Assembly (NCBI RefSeq): GCF_003148495.1
Contig: NZ_QGGH01000016.1
Location: 45,366 to 109,365, forward strand
DNA: 64,000 bases
Origin: Mesorhizobium loti
GTDB taxonomy: Bacteria; Pseudomonadota; Alphaproteobacteria; Rhizobiales; Rhizobiaceae
Direction of reading: 5' to 3'
Numbering within the stretch: position 1 is the first letter of the stretch; the number at the start of each line of letters is the position of its first letter. Below the pieces are notes generated by a model that was given only the letters and a program-made list of their open reading frames with translations, was not told where the DNA came from and did no database searches. This document shows, one piece after another, positions 36,478 through 46,474 of this stretch. The position numbers were made by a program, and so were the translations under genes.

Positions 36478-37641
36478 TTAGAATGAACGTTCGAAACGGA
36501 GGATGCCGCCGACACTGCTCTTTTTGTTGGCATTAGCCCAGCTAATGGAAGGGTCGACCTTGCCGACGGCGAAGTCGCCGTAGCGGTCATAGTCGAGTTC
36601 GGCTGTAATTGTGAAATCTGCAAGAAACGCATAGGCAACGTTTGCAGCGACTCCATAGTTCCTGAGCTGATCACCCGAGAGCTGAAGATTCAACGAAGTT
36701 GTCTCATTGAGCTTGTAAGTGGCGCCGGCCCAGAAAGCCCAGTTACCGCCCCAACTTTTGTAGAACCCGCGACCATGAGCGTCGATTGCGTTAGTGACGT
36801 CATCGTTGAGCTTGCCGCTGGAGCCGTAGCCGAACATTCCGAATAGCGAGAGTTGGTCGGTAACATCGACGTCGATGCGGACCTTGCCGGCGACCGATTC
36901 GTAGTTGCTATCATAAGCGACAACGCCGGTGATCGCGCCCCAGTGTTGTGTGTATTTCACTCCTTCGACTAGGTGCGGAACGTAGCTGTCGATGGTGCCG
37001 ACCAGGCCCGAGCCTTCTTCGAGTGAAACCACAGCCGAAAAGCCGTTACCGGCGTCAAAGTAGTACTGAACCACATTAGTATCGAAGGCGCCGTACGGGA
37101 TAAGCATCTGATTGAGCACGTCGCCCGCGTAGCCAATAAACATGTCGAAGGCGGACCAGTCCTTGCCAACTCGGAGGCCACCAAGCTGAACCCAGGCGAA
37201 AGTCAACGTGATGCCTTGGCTGAAGGCATAGTATCGAGGACTGTCAGAACCGGAATAGGCGGTGTGCTTGCCGTAGTTCATGCGGGTCTCGATGTAGGTC
37301 TGCAATGTACCGAGTTCGGTCTCTTGCCCGGTCCAAGTTTTGAATGTGAAACGCGTGTGGTTTTGCCATATGCCCTGGGCCGCGCCAGTCTTCACATCCG
37401 TGGTTCTAGCTTTGTCATACGATACGACATCGCCGAGGCCGATGTCGTAACGGATATAGCCGCCGATGCGCAGGCAGGTCTCGGTGCCGGGGATGTAGTA
37501 GTAACCAGCGCCGTAAACGTCGCAGATCTTGACGTATTCAACGGGCTCAGGCTCGGCCAGGACGATGGCGTCGGCGGCTCGGGCACAGGAAACGGCGATC
37601 AGGGCCGCAGCTGAGCCGAGCAGGAGGCTCCTGATGTTCAT
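36478..37641 (-). CDS. Outer-membrane porin (Porin_2, RopA/Omp2b type)
   Basis: A 387-residue trimeric porin of the alphaproteobacterial type. Signal peptide MNIRSLLLGSAAALIAVSCA to RAADA, then PEPVEYVKICDVYGAGYYYI and PGTETCLRIGGYIRYD, which are hallmarks of this family, and a final beta strand ending in Phe (GGILRFERSF). It gives passive diffusion of small solutes. ATG at 37641 with GGAG upstream starts the signal peptide; the longer frame to 37761 is not protein-like. It stands alone, without neighbours in operon. Confidence 0.93.
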   Translation of the reverse strand: MNIRSLLLGSAAALIAVSCARAADAIVLAEPEPVEYVKICDVYGAGYYYIPGTETCLRIGGYIRYDIGLGDVVSYDKARTTDVKTGAAQGIWQNHTRFTFKTWTGQETELGTLQTYIETRMNYGKHTAYSGSDSPRYYAFSQGITLTFAWVQLGGLRVGKDWSAFDMFIGYAGDVLNQMLIPYGAFDTNVVQYYFDAGNGFSAVVSLEEGSGLVGTIDSYVPHLVEGVKYTQHWGAITGVVAYDSNYESVAGKVRIDVDVTDQLSLFGMFGYGSSGKLNDDVTNAIDAHGRGFYKSWGGNWAFWAGATYKLNETTSLNLQLSGDQLRNYGVAANVAYAFLADFTITAELDYDRYGDFAVGKVDPSISWANANKKSSVGGILRFERSF

Positions 37642-38249
37642 TCTTGATCTCCGTTCAAATATTGAAGAACGGGACGTCAACGAACGAGCCAGCCCTTCCT
37701 GTCCCCACAATCGAAAACGATGCACATCGCTGCGCCTATCGCAGTGTGACACACGGATCATAATAATTATTCAACAACAGGGGCTCTGAAGCTGAATCAT
37801 ACTTTAACACGATAAGTTGTTGTTCTCATATCACCTGCTTGAAATGCCCGGGGAGGAATCAAACACTTCCGAGTCGATCGCCATGATTATCTCCGATAGC
37901 TGCGGGCGTACCGTCACAACGGCTTCGAAAATCACTCCGCAAATGACGTGCCAACCTCACGACCAAGCTACGATTGACACTCAAGTTTGCCGTCGGACCT
38001 TGGTTTGCGTTTTCCTTTTTTGCTCTGAGGGTCAAGCTGAGCACGAAAAGCAAATGTTTCGGACATGGTTCGTCTGTTCGCTTCGCGACAGTATCGTTCA
38101 ATGGCGATAGCTTTTGTTTGTTTTGAGCCTCGACATTGTTGACATCATGCGAGTGCACCGCTCGGTACGTCAGCCGAGATGCCCCACTGATGCCGACATG
38201 CCTAGGCGTAAGCGTCCTCGTTAGGGCGAAGGGCCACACGTCGGCGGTG
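37642..38249. other. Porin upstream region
   Basis: No gene recognised. The first part should hold the porin promoter; it is locally AT-rich (37760-37830). Short frames on both strands have no family resemblance. Confidence 0.35.
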
Positions 38250-38860
38250 GCGAGGTGCACCAGCTTTCCAGCTAATCCGGACAAAGTGGTTCCGAAAGGC
38301 GGGAAGGTCGAGACGAGCCGTTGTAAGCCCCTCTCTGAATCGGAAGCCGTGCACGGGCCATTTTTGTTTTTACGGAAGCACATGCGAATTCGCTCGATTG
38401 TCAGTTGCGAGCGATGCTTGAGTTGCGCTTCACTCCGGCGCTTTGCCGGGCCACAGGAGCGCGATTTGTCGGTGATCATGCGCCTGGCGTAGCGCTACTT
38501 TCTAAATTGGTTCATCAAGCTTGCAGCCTTGGCAGGGGCGGACCTGGACGATCTCCTCGAGCACAATTCCCGCTCTGACAGACGGTGCGCCACGGCCAAA
38601 GCCTCGTGCCGGCAATTAATACGACGAACTCATCGAGATGCCAGGTATCGCTACGTGACGCCGTCTTACGCACCAGCCGGCGAGCAAAAGTCTGGTCCCA
38701 ACGCCGAATCGACTGGTCGGATGCGGCATGCTGCGTTCCATCGGACGCTGAAGGGATAGGATAGGATAGGATAGGATAGGATAGTAACACCAAACGGTGT
38801 GCGGGAAAGTCTCGACGGGAAACCCATGGCGCTTGTCCCTGACCAGCGCGTGCTCATACC
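38250..38860 (-). pseudogene. IS6-family transposase remnant
   Basis: Minus strand, in order: RHGFPVETFPHTVWCYY, RRWDQTFARRLVRKTASRSD, TWHLDEFVVLIAGTRLWPWR (first DDE Asp), then in other frames MITDKSRSCGPAKRR and GLQRLVSTFPPF. These follow IS6-family transposases (WHLDE, MITDKLRSYGAA, GLQRFVS). Frameshifts, an internal deletion and a GGATA repeat expansion make it inactive. Confidence 0.8.
38754..38783. repeat. GGATA pentanucleotide repeat, six copies
   Basis: Six perfect consecutive GGATA units, inside the IS6 transposase relic and about 215 bp upstream of hemN. Such short repeats can change length by slippage. Confidence 0.97.
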
Positions 38861-38996
38861 ATCGCTGTCCAGCCAAGGCTGAATGGGGCTATCGCTGCGA
38901 AATAATCGGGCCCAAAGCGGACCGGACTGATATAGCGCAAAGACACAGGAGAGCGCAGTGGTAAGGATGGAAGGCAACAACATGGGACGGTAACTG

Positions 38997-40322
38997 TTGC
39001 AGACCACAAAACGTCGCGAAGCCCGCCTGCCTTGGTACACCATCTATCCGACTGTCGCGGAGTTCTCTGGGGCGGTCGGCGCCGACGCTTATGAGGAATG
39101 GCTCAGGAACCTACCGGCTAACGATCCGGCGTCACTCTACTTGCACGTTCCGTTCTGCCGATCAAAGTGCTGGTATTGCGGCTTCCCCACCACCATCACC
39201 CGCCATGATGCGCCGATCGTTAAGTATCTGGCGGCGCTGCGTGACGAGATACGTTTGGTCTCGAAGCACGCGCCACAGGCGCTGCCCGTGAGCGATGTGC
39301 ATTTCGGCGGCGGAACGCCAACTCTCATGGGGCCAGTTGAGTTCCTCGCCCTGACGGAATTCCTGCGCCGCCACTTTGCGCTTGCGGAAACAGCTACGAT
39401 CGCCGTCGAGATCGATCCACGCACGTTCACGGCCGATATGGCCGAAGCCTTGCAAGCAGCCGGCGTGAACCGCGCGAGCCTCGGCGTGCAGAGCTTCGAT
39501 CCCATTGTTCAAAAAGCGATCAACCGGGTCCAGAGTGAGGCGCAGACGGCGGCTGCCGTCGAAATGCTGCGTCGGCATGGAGTGACAAGCATCAACTTCG
39601 ACCTCATCTTTGGTCTCCCGCATCAAACGGTGCAGTCTTGCGTCGAGACCACGAGGGCGGCGGTCGCCATGCGCCCCAACCGGCTTGCGGTGTTCGGCTA
39701 CTCGCACATTCCGTCCTTTATTAAGAATCAGCGCCTCATCGAGGAGGCATCGCTTCCGGGCAGCGCTGCCCGCGCCGAACAGGATGCGGCCATTGCCGTG
39801 ACGCTGATTGCCGCCGGCTACCGAGAGATCGGGCTCGACCATTTCGCCTTGCCGGACGACGATCTCGCGCTGGCACAGAAAACCGGTCGCCTGCGGCGCA
39901 ACTCGCTGGGCTACTCGGCCGACACCTGCAAAACCCTGATCGGTTTCGGCGCGTCGGCTATCGGGCGTGTCGGCGAGGGCTACGTCCAGAACGAGGTTAC
40001 ACGGGATTCCTACTGCCGTCACATCGCAGCTGGCCGTCTGGCGACGTCAAAGGGCTACCGTCTCACCGACGAAGACCGCGCGCGAGCCGCAATCATCGAG
40101 CGACTAATGTGCGATCTCGAGGCCGATGTGCCGGCAATCTGTGCCGCCCACGGATCTGATCCGATCCATTTTCTCGATTCAGCTGAACGCTTGGCGATGC
40201 TTGCCAAGGACGGGATTGTGGACATCGAAAAGGGTTTTGTCCGCGTACGGCGGCAGCATCGCTTTGCGATGCGCGTTGTCGCTGCCGCATTCGACGCTTT
40301 TCTCGACCGGGTTGCCCGCTGA
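38997..40322 (+). CDS. hemN: HemN-type oxygen-independent coproporphyrinogen III oxidase
   Basis: A 441-residue radical-SAM enzyme for haem synthesis without oxygen: LYLHVPFCRSKCWYCGF has the Cys-x3-Cys-x2-Cys cluster motif, followed by DVHFGGGTPTLM, RASLGVQSFDPIVQKAINR and FDLIFGLPHQT. The fourth Cys after the motif seen in the other copy (CDRLCWFCACHT) is absent here, which has Gly-Phe instead. No ATG is available; the frame opens after a stop at 38991 with CTG/TTG, so TTG at 38997 is used and the N-terminus is about ten residues short. A second hemN is at 54794. Confidence 0.88.
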   Translation: MQTTKRREARLPWYTIYPTVAEFSGAVGADAYEEWLRNLPANDPASLYLHVPFCRSKCWYCGFPTTITRHDAPIVKYLAALRDEIRLVSKHAPQALPVSDVHFGGGTPTLMGPVEFLALTEFLRRHFALAETATIAVEIDPRTFTADMAEALQAAGVNRASLGVQSFDPIVQKAINRVQSEAQTAAAVEMLRRHGVTSINFDLIFGLPHQTVQSCVETTRAAVAMRPNRLAVFGYSHIPSFIKNQRLIEEASLPGSAARAEQDAAIAVTLIAAGYREIGLDHFALPDDDLALAQKTGRLRRNSLGYSADTCKTLIGFGASAIGRVGEGYVQNEVTRDSYCRHIAAGRLATSKGYRLTDEDRARAAIIERLMCDLEADVPAICAAHGSDPIHFLDSAERLAMLAKDGIVDIEKGFVRVRRQHRFAMRVVAAAFDAFLDRVAR

Positions 40323-40323
40323 G

Positions 40324-41100
40324 TCAGCCAACCAAGTGTGAGGAGGCCAAGGCGACGCCGAAGCGAAATTTGACGCCCATGCGGTTTCCTTTCTTCGAGG
40401 TCAGGATTTCACAGCCTTCGCCGGCGTAGCAGGCCTCAAGCGGCTTCCCGCCCTCGAAGAAAGCCACGGTGTCGCCATCGATCGTGATCCGCTCGAATTG
40501 GTGCGATAGCCGATCTCGTAGTAGGCGCGTACTCATCTGCGCTCTGGTCGCCGCTCTCCGCCTTATAAGCCATGACTGGATCGAGCGTTCCATCGTCAGG
40601 AAGGGATAGACCAACTGCCAATCCCGGACCCAAATTCGACAGGGCGCGCTGCTTGATCTGGTCGTCCTCAAATGTAGATCGGCTGGACCACGGGATCGTG
40701 GCTATATGCGTGATCTTTCTCAGCTGCTTGATCGTGGATCTTGCCGCTCCCGCCGACGGCCACGATGTGGAAGGGCTTGCCCTCCACGGCGATCTCGCCG
40801 TTCCTGGTGAACGATCCCGCCGACACGATATAGGTCTTGAGGGTCGGTCACGACGATGTTGTCCCCTGCCGCGGCGATGCGCGGCCGTGCCCGTCCATCG
40901 AATAGAGGTCGTGAGCTTGAGCGAGTTGGCGATCTTGCCAGCCACGAAGCTTGGCGTTCTGGTGACGCTCAACAAGGCGACCGCAGCAATGGAACGTGCT
41001 GCCAGAGAAGCCGAATCCGTTGAGGCGGGCGGCAAGCTGCGGCCGCGCGTGCAAATCTGTAGGGTCAGGGAACTATTGAAGGGCAGAAAGCCCACGCTTC
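40324..41100 (-). pseudogene. Decayed zinc-homeostasis genes (aztD end and zinT)
   Basis: Minus strand, 5' part (about 41100-40735): LYSMDGHGRA, AGDNIVVTDPQDLYRV, SFTRNGEIAVEGKPFHIVAV, which resembles the C-terminal part of AztD, a periplasmic zinc chaperone. Then 40720-40324: STFEDDQIKQRALS, DDGTLDPVMAYKAESGDQ, ITIDGDTVAFFEGGKPLEA, CEILTSKKGNRMGVKF, which resembles ZinT/YodA. At least three frameshifts lie in the two genes, and no intact zinc-binding protein can be made. Confidence 0.6.
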
Positions 41101-41305
41101 CACCTGTCTATGACATTATCTCTGCCGCTGCCGCCCGGCAGGTGGCCGCCGCGGTTGCCAACGCGACAGGAAATACGGGATCCGCCGTCCTTCAAATATT
41201 CCATCGCCGGCAGCGGACAGAAAGCCACGAACGATCAGTCGCCGACACCTGTGAACAAGCCGTGTGCGACATTGCAATCATCCATTTATTGGCTCAACTG
41301 CCCAC

Positions 41306-41695
41306 ATGGCCGTGAATGAACTGGATTTGTTGGTTTTCCAGATGGCAGTGGAAAGCGTCCGCTCACTCTGCTTGAGCTTCAATGACAAAGCGGCGGAGAT
41401 AGCCGCGAGGAGCCGCGGAAACCTGCTTTTCGATGTGCGGATCGATGATGACGCCGAGGTCCAACGGCTCGCAGCCATCCGATATCGAGGTGGGCAGATT
41501 GGTGTGCTGGCGTTGGACAGACAAGGCCTTATTAGCCGCTACTGCGTCGTCGACGGTACCTTCTCCCGCTTCATTGCACCGTTGGAGAATTGGACCAACA
41601 TGCCGGTGTCAATGCAGGCCAAAATCGATGTCACTCACCATGCCGGCCTCTTCCTAGGCGCGTTGCGAAATGCCGGTCATATGCTTCGCAACTAG
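41306..41695 (+). CDS. Hypothetical protein
   Basis: An uninterrupted frame of 129 residues, starting MAVNELDLLVFQMAVESVRS. It looks protein-like: mixed helices and a sheet-like middle (GNLLFDVRIDDDAEV, GGQIGVLALDRQGLISRY). I do not recognise a family and see no motif, signal peptide or membrane helix. No good ribosome site precedes the ATG; an in-frame GTG at 41264 is possible. It lies between zinc-gene relics and traG. It may be real but untested. Confidence 0.45.
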   Translation: MAVNELDLLVFQMAVESVRSLCLSFNDKAAEIAARSRGNLLFDVRIDDDAEVQRLAAIRYRGGQIGVLALDRQGLISRYCVVDGTFSRFIAPLENWTNMPVSMQAKIDVTHHAGLFLGALRNAGHMLRN

Positions 41696-42355
41696 GGCGG
41701 AACGCGTCTGTGGATCTTTGCACCCGCCTGGGCGTTTGAGCCGGCGGCTCATCGAGGTTCTGCAGCGCGCGGATGTGCCACGGCCGGGGTGATAGCCGCC
41801 TCTGCCCAACAGATCGCCGGCGAGGGCTTGTCGGACAATGAATGTCGTCAATTCACCGTCCGAGAAATGGTGTCTGGCTCACAAGAAGCACAGCGAATGG
41901 GACTGAAACGCAGTCCAGCTGGGAAACCCAGCGCGAAGGCCGGAAGGTAACTTATCTGCGATAGAGGCAACGGGAAGGCGCCTTCCACTTATAAGGCAGC
42001 GCCCAATATGTCGGTACTCGCCTGAGGAATTCCCATGGCGGGCAGGGCTACCTTGCGATCCGATCTCGATAGGCTTGTTGTACCTCAGACCGGACTCGAT
42101 GTTCGGAATTTCCTCAGCGGCTTGCCCGCACGCCACCGCCAGCTCGCCGACCACGTGCTCACGATAGGCACGACCGATATGAGTCCCCTCCGACTTAGCA
42201 GTCCTCGGGAATGCGCGAATATTGATACACCTCGAAGGTGAGCAACGGCGCGCCAAACAGCCTCTCATCGCACCAAGTCGTACATAGGGCGCATTCCTGT
42301 TCCGGCCGTCCCGGGCGATGCTCGATCCATCTCTCCAGAACAGCGGAGCAAGCCA
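41696..42355. other. Region upstream of traG
   Basis: No gene recognised. Short frames on both strands (for example 42035-42241 plus) lack family resemblance. It should hold the traG-trb promoter; no convincing tra box, vir box or nod box was found. Confidence 0.35.
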
Positions 42356-44386
42356 GTGACGCCCACGAAGCTTCTGATTGGGCAGATCGCCATTGTGTTC
42401 GCCATCGTTCTCCTCGGCGTGTGGGCTGCCACGCAATGGTGCGCTCATATGCTAGCCTTTCAGGAACAACTCGGCGCGCCATGGTTTTACGCGGCTGGCT
42501 GGCCGATCTACGAGCCGTGGAAACTGTTGGAATGGTGGTTCCAATTCGATGCCTATGCGCCCGAGGTATTCGACAAGGCGGGCATGCTTGCGGGCACCAG
42601 TGGATTCATGGGCTGTGCCGCTGCGATCGCTGGTTCCCTCTGGCGCGCGCGCCAGCGCGGCTTGGTCACCACCTATGGCTCCTCTCGATGGGCGGCGACG
42701 CGGGAGATCGAGAAAGCAGGGCTGTTTCAGCCGGCAGGCGTCTTCCTCGGCAAACTGAAGGACCGGTATCTGCGTCATGACGGGCCTGAGCACGTCATGG
42801 CCTTTGCGCCGACACGTTCCGGCAAGGGCGTCGGACTGGTTGTCCCAACCCTTCTCTCCTGGTCCGGCTCGGCCGTCATTCACGACATCAAAGGCGAGAA
42901 CTGGCAGCTGAGCTCCGGCTGGCGGTCGAGGTTCTCGCATTGCCTTTTGTTCAATCCGACTGATCCGCGATCGGCCCGCTACAACCCGCTGCTGGAGGTA
43001 CGCAAAGGTTCGGACGAGATTCGCGATGTCCAAAACATCGCCGACATTCTAGTCGATCCGGAAGGCGCGCTGGAGCGGCGGAATCATTGGGAGAAGACCA
43101 GTCATTCACTCCTGGTGGGCGCTATCTTGCACGTGCTCTACGCCGAAGAGGAAAAGACTCTTGCCCGCGTCGCCACCTTTCTCTCGGACCCGCAACGCTC
43201 GTTTGCCGCGACTTTGCGGCGAATGATGACGACCAACCATCTCGGCGCGGCCAATAAGCCTCAGGTCCATCCCGTCGTGGCCTCGGCGGCACGAGAGGTG
43301 TTGAACAAATCGGAGAACGAACGTTCAGGCGTCCTCTCGACCGCCATGTCTTTTCTCGGCCTCTACCGTGATCCGACCGTGGCGGCGGTAACATCGGACT
43401 GCGACTGGCGCATTGCCGATCTGATGGATGCGGAGTGGCCGATGTCGCTCTATCTGGTCGTGCCGCCATCGGACATCTCGCGCACCAAGCCCTTGGTGCG
43501 ACTGATCCTGAACCAGATCGGCAGGCGGCTGACGGAGCGCCTCGAGGGTGACCCAAAGAAGAGCCGCAAGCATCAACTGCTGATGATGCTGGATGAGTTT
43601 CCGGCGCTCGGTCGCCTCGACTTCTTTGAGACCGCGCTCGCGTTTATGGCCGGTTACGGAATTCGTGCCTACTTGATCGCGCAATCGTTGAACCAGATCT
43701 CCAAAGCGTATGGCGACAACAACGCTATTCTGGACAACTGCCATTTGCGAATTGCCTTTTCCTCCAATGATGAGCGCACGGCCAAGCGAATCTCGGACGC
43801 GCTTGGCACGGCCACGGAACTCAGATCCATGCGCAACTATGCGGGCCACCGGCTGGCACCTTGGCTCTCGCATGTCATGGTGAGCCGCCAGGAAACCGCC
43901 CGCCCGCTGCTGACACCGGGCGAGGTGATGCAGTTGCCGCCCGCGGACGAACTGGTGCTGGTTTCGGGATTGCCCCCCATCCGGGCCAAAAAGCTGCGAT
44001 ACTATGAGGATCACAATTTCACCGAGCGGGTGCTGCCTTCGCCGGTGTTGCGCGACGGACCCTACGCGGACTGCCCGATGTCGCGGCCGGACGATTGGAC
44101 TGGGCAAGTACGCGGCGTCGACCGTCGTCTTGCGTCCGACGATGAAAGCGCTGGCGCCGCGCATGCGGACGAGGGAGGTGTTCAGCAGCAGCGCCATCCT
44201 GGCCTACCCGAAGAACATACCGCCGTCACCCAGGAACCGGACCAGGACGATCTGTCCAGACCCGCAGACGATGATAGCGAGGCGATGGCGGACAAGCGCG
44301 TCATGGACCGGATCTCCACCGTCGCAGGTGCCTATGGCATCAACGAGGGAAGGGGCGATGATAAGGATATCGTCCCCGGCTTCTGA
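42356..44386 (+). CDS. traG: TraG conjugal coupling protein
   Basis: The 676-residue VirD4-type ATPase of the conjugation system, which delivers the relaxase-DNA complex to the Trb channel. Two N-terminal membrane helices, Walker A (FAPTRSGKGVGLVVPTLL, about residue 150), VIHDIKGENWQLS and Walker B (LLMMLDEFPALGRLDFFE). The charged C-terminus ends VAGAYGINEGRGDDKDIVPG. It is clearly distinct from virD4 at 3142. GTG start at 42356 with GGAG upstream. A ribbon-helix-helix gene and trbB-I follow on the same strand. Confidence 0.95.
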   Translation: MTPTKLLIGQIAIVFAIVLLGVWAATQWCAHMLAFQEQLGAPWFYAAGWPIYEPWKLLEWWFQFDAYAPEVFDKAGMLAGTSGFMGCAAAIAGSLWRARQRGLVTTYGSSRWAATREIEKAGLFQPAGVFLGKLKDRYLRHDGPEHVMAFAPTRSGKGVGLVVPTLLSWSGSAVIHDIKGENWQLSSGWRSRFSHCLLFNPTDPRSARYNPLLEVRKGSDEIRDVQNIADILVDPEGALERRNHWEKTSHSLLVGAILHVLYAEEEKTLARVATFLSDPQRSFAATLRRMMTTNHLGAANKPQVHPVVASAAREVLNKSENERSGVLSTAMSFLGLYRDPTVAAVTSDCDWRIADLMDAEWPMSLYLVVPPSDISRTKPLVRLILNQIGRRLTERLEGDPKKSRKHQLLMMLDEFPALGRLDFFETALAFMAGYGIRAYLIAQSLNQISKAYGDNNAILDNCHLRIAFSSNDERTAKRISDALGTATELRSMRNYAGHRLAPWLSHVMVSRQETARPLLTPGEVMQLPPADELVLVSGLPPIRAKKLRYYEDHNFTERVLPSPVLRDGPYADCPMSRPDDWTGQVRGVDRRLASDDESAGAAHADEGGVQQQRHPGLPEEHTAVTQEPDQDDLSRPADDDSEAMADKRVMDRISTVAGAYGINEGRGDDKDIVPGF

Positions 44387-44504
44387 ACGCTTTCCGCAGC
44401 TCGAGCGTATCTCAGCGTAGATAACGGCCGTAAGCAATTTTGGGCATCTCGATAATGCTTGTTCCGCCGCCGGCCCGCCAGCGCCGGCCAGTTGGAACAA
44501 GCGC

Positions 44505-44918
44505 ATGAAGCCCCACCGCATTCGTCACCAGTTTCTGCTCGAACCGGAATTGAGCGAGAAGCTGGACAACCTCAGCCGCGATCCCTCGACCACAAAATCC
44601 GCGGTCGTCGCGAAGGCCGTAGAAGCTTTCATCGAGCGGCGTGGCGAGAATGAACTCGATCGGCGCTATGGCATGAGGCTGGACCGTCTTTCCCGCGACC
44701 TCAGTCACGTCAGGCGCGATGTCGACATGACATTGGAAAGCTTGGCGCTCTTCATCCGCTTTTCGATCACGCTTCATGCCCACACGCCTGTTCCGGACAA
44801 GGCGACACAGGCGATTGCTCAGGAGCGTTTCGACAAATTCGTCGAGCAGGTCGGTCGCCAGATCGCATCGGGGAAACGCTCGCTTGGCAAAGACAATGGC
44901 GGAGGAGGGGAAGGATGA
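44505..44918 (+). CDS. CopG-type ribbon-helix-helix protein of the trb operon
   Basis: A 137-residue protein with a ribbon-helix-helix N-terminus (HQFLLEPELSEKLDNLSRDP then STTKSAVVAKAVEAFIERR) and a helical rest (LDRRYGMRLDRLSRDLSHVR). Such CopG-family genes usually sit between traG and trbB in rhizobial Trb operons and may autoregulate them; this is inferred from position. The stop overlaps trbB by four bases (ATGA), indicating co-translation. Confidence 0.85.
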   Translation: MKPHRIRHQFLLEPELSEKLDNLSRDPSTTKSAVVAKAVEAFIERRGENELDRRYGMRLDRLSRDLSHVRRDVDMTLESLALFIRFSITLHAHTPVPDKATQAIAQERFDKFVEQVGRQIASGKRSLGKDNGGGGEG

Positions 44919-45883
44919 GCGCTCATCCAGAGGCCGACCACCGACGCCGCGCCATGCTGCGCACCGCCATGGGTCCGACGATCACTGAGGCGCTGGCCGA
45001 TCCATTGGTCATCGAGGTGATGGTCAATCCCGATGGCGCGCTGCGGCTCGACCGGCTGGGAGAAGGCCGAATCGATACGGCCGTGCATATGCATCCTTCC
45101 GAGGCGGAACGCATCATCCGCCTGGTCGCTTCCCACGTGCGTGCCGAGGCGCATGCGGACAATCCGATTGTCAGCGCCGAATTGCCGTCGGGCGAACGCT
45201 TCGAGGGACTGCTGCCGCCTGTCGTGCTGGCGCCTTGCTTTGCCATCCGCAAACCAGCCGCAAAGCTCTACACGCTGGCCAACTATGTTGCGGATCGCAT
45301 CATGTTGCCGCTGCAGGCCGATGCGTTGATAAAGGCAGTCCGAGAACGGCGCAACATCCTTGTCGCCGGAGGCACGTCGTCGGGTAAGACGACGCTTGCC
45401 AATGCGCTGCTGGCCGAAGTCGCCGAATGCGACGAGCGAGTGATCCTCATCGAGGACACCCGCGAACTGCAATGCGCAGCAAAGGACTGCGTTGCCCTGA
45501 GAACCAGGCGGGGCTCGGTCACACTCGCCGATCTCGTGCGCTCGACGCTCCGGCTCCGCCCCGACCGCATCATCGTCGGTGAAGTCAGGGGCGCGGAAGC
45601 GCTGGACATGCTCAAGGCATGGAACACCGGGCACCCCGGCGGCATCGCCACGGTTCATGCCAATTCGGCGCGCTCTGCCCTCTATCGCATCGAGCAGCTT
45701 GCACAGGAAGCTGTCGTCACCGTGCCGCGCCGCCTCATCGCCGATGCCATCGATCTCATCGTCTTCATCGCGGGGCGCGGCTCGTCGCGCCGCATCGATG
45801 CAATCGCTGAGGTCACAGGTCTCGACGGCAGCGGCGACTACGCCGTCACCCCACTCACGCCTCCGCAACTCCAGCAACTCTGA
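44915..45883 (+). CDS. trbB: TrbB conjugal ATPase (VirB11 family)
   Basis: A 322-residue cytoplasmic ATPase of mating-pair formation. Walker A VAGGTSSGKTTLANALL (about residue 150), Asp box VILIEDTRELQC, Walker B LRPDRIIVGEVRGAEAL and His box TGHPGGIATVHANSA. The N-terminal half is the usual VirB11-like domain (ITEALADPLVIEVMVNPDG). It overlaps the upstream RHH gene; trbC follows 10 bp later. Confidence 0.96.
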   Translation: MSAHPEADHRRRAMLRTAMGPTITEALADPLVIEVMVNPDGALRLDRLGEGRIDTAVHMHPSEAERIIRLVASHVRAEAHADNPIVSAELPSGERFEGLLPPVVLAPCFAIRKPAAKLYTLANYVADRIMLPLQADALIKAVRERRNILVAGGTSSGKTTLANALLAEVAECDERVILIEDTRELQCAAKDCVALRTRRGSVTLADLVRSTLRLRPDRIIVGEVRGAEALDMLKAWNTGHPGGIATVHANSARSALYRIEQLAQEAVVTVPRRLIADAIDLIVFIAGRGSSRRIDAIAEVTGLDGSGDYAVTPLTPPQLQQL

Positions 45884-45893
45884 AAGGCCCCTT

Positions 45894-46202
45894 ATGCGCA
45901 AGAAGCTCCGCTTTCTTTCGTTTGCCGCGCTCGCGTTTCTTCTCACAGTTCCGGCGCACGCTGCCGGCTCCGGCATGCCTTGGGAACAGCCGCTGCAGCA
46001 GATCCTGGAATCGGTGCAGGGACCGGTCGCCAAAATCGTCGCGGTGATCATCATCATCACCACCGGCCTGACCCTTGCCTTCGGCGATACTGCAGGCGGT
46101 TTCCGCCGGCTGATTCAGATCGTCTTCGGCCTGTCGATCGCCTTCGCCGCATCGAGCTTCTTCCTCTCGTTCTTCTCCTTTGGCGGCGGGGCGCTCGTCT
46201 GA
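45894..46202 (+). CDS. trbC: TrbC pilin precursor
   Basis: A 102-residue VirB2-like pilin precursor. Signal FLSFAALAFLLTVPAHA, mature part with two hydrophobic helices (IVAVIIIITTGLTLAFGDTA and LIQIVFGLSIAFAASSFFLS). The family is cyclised after processing. The ATG is at 45894, short spacing after trbB. Its stop overlaps trbD (TGATG). Confidence 0.92.
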   Translation: MRKKLRFLSFAALAFLLTVPAHAAGSGMPWEQPLQQILESVQGPVAKIVAVIIIITTGLTLAFGDTAGGFRRLIQIVFGLSIAFAASSFFLSFFSFGGGALV

Positions 46203-46474
46203 TGGCCGCCGGAGTGCAACATATCGAGGGCTTCGAGGTTCCCGTTCACCGGGCATTGACTGAACCGATCCTGCTTGGCGGCGCGCCGCGGGCGGTGGCG
46301 ATCCTCAACGGCACGGTGGCTGCGGCCATCGGACTAGGCTTGCAGCAATGGATTGCCGGGCTAGTGCTCTGGCTTGGCGGCCACACGCTCGCGGTCTTTG
46401 CCGCAAGGCGCGATCCCGACTTTGCCAGCGTGCTTGTCCGTCACCTTCGCCTGAGGGGATGGCTCGCATGCTGA
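46202..46474 (+). CDS. trbD: TrbD (VirB3 family)
   Basis: A 90-residue inner-membrane protein: FEVPVHRALTEPILLGGAPR is the conserved start, then two membrane helices (residues ~30-68) and a basic end (VRHLRLRGWLAC). It pairs with TrbE as VirB3 does with VirB4. Both ends overlap neighbours. Confidence 0.92.
   Translation: MAAGVQHIEGFEVPVHRALTEPILLGGAPRAVAILNGTVAAAIGLGLQQWIAGLVLWLGGHTLAVFAARRDPDFASVLVRHLRLRGWLAC

Noticed and set aside
40572..41315. 247-residue plus-strand open frame
   Set aside because: It is antisense to recognisable ZinT/AztD relics and has no family resemblance.
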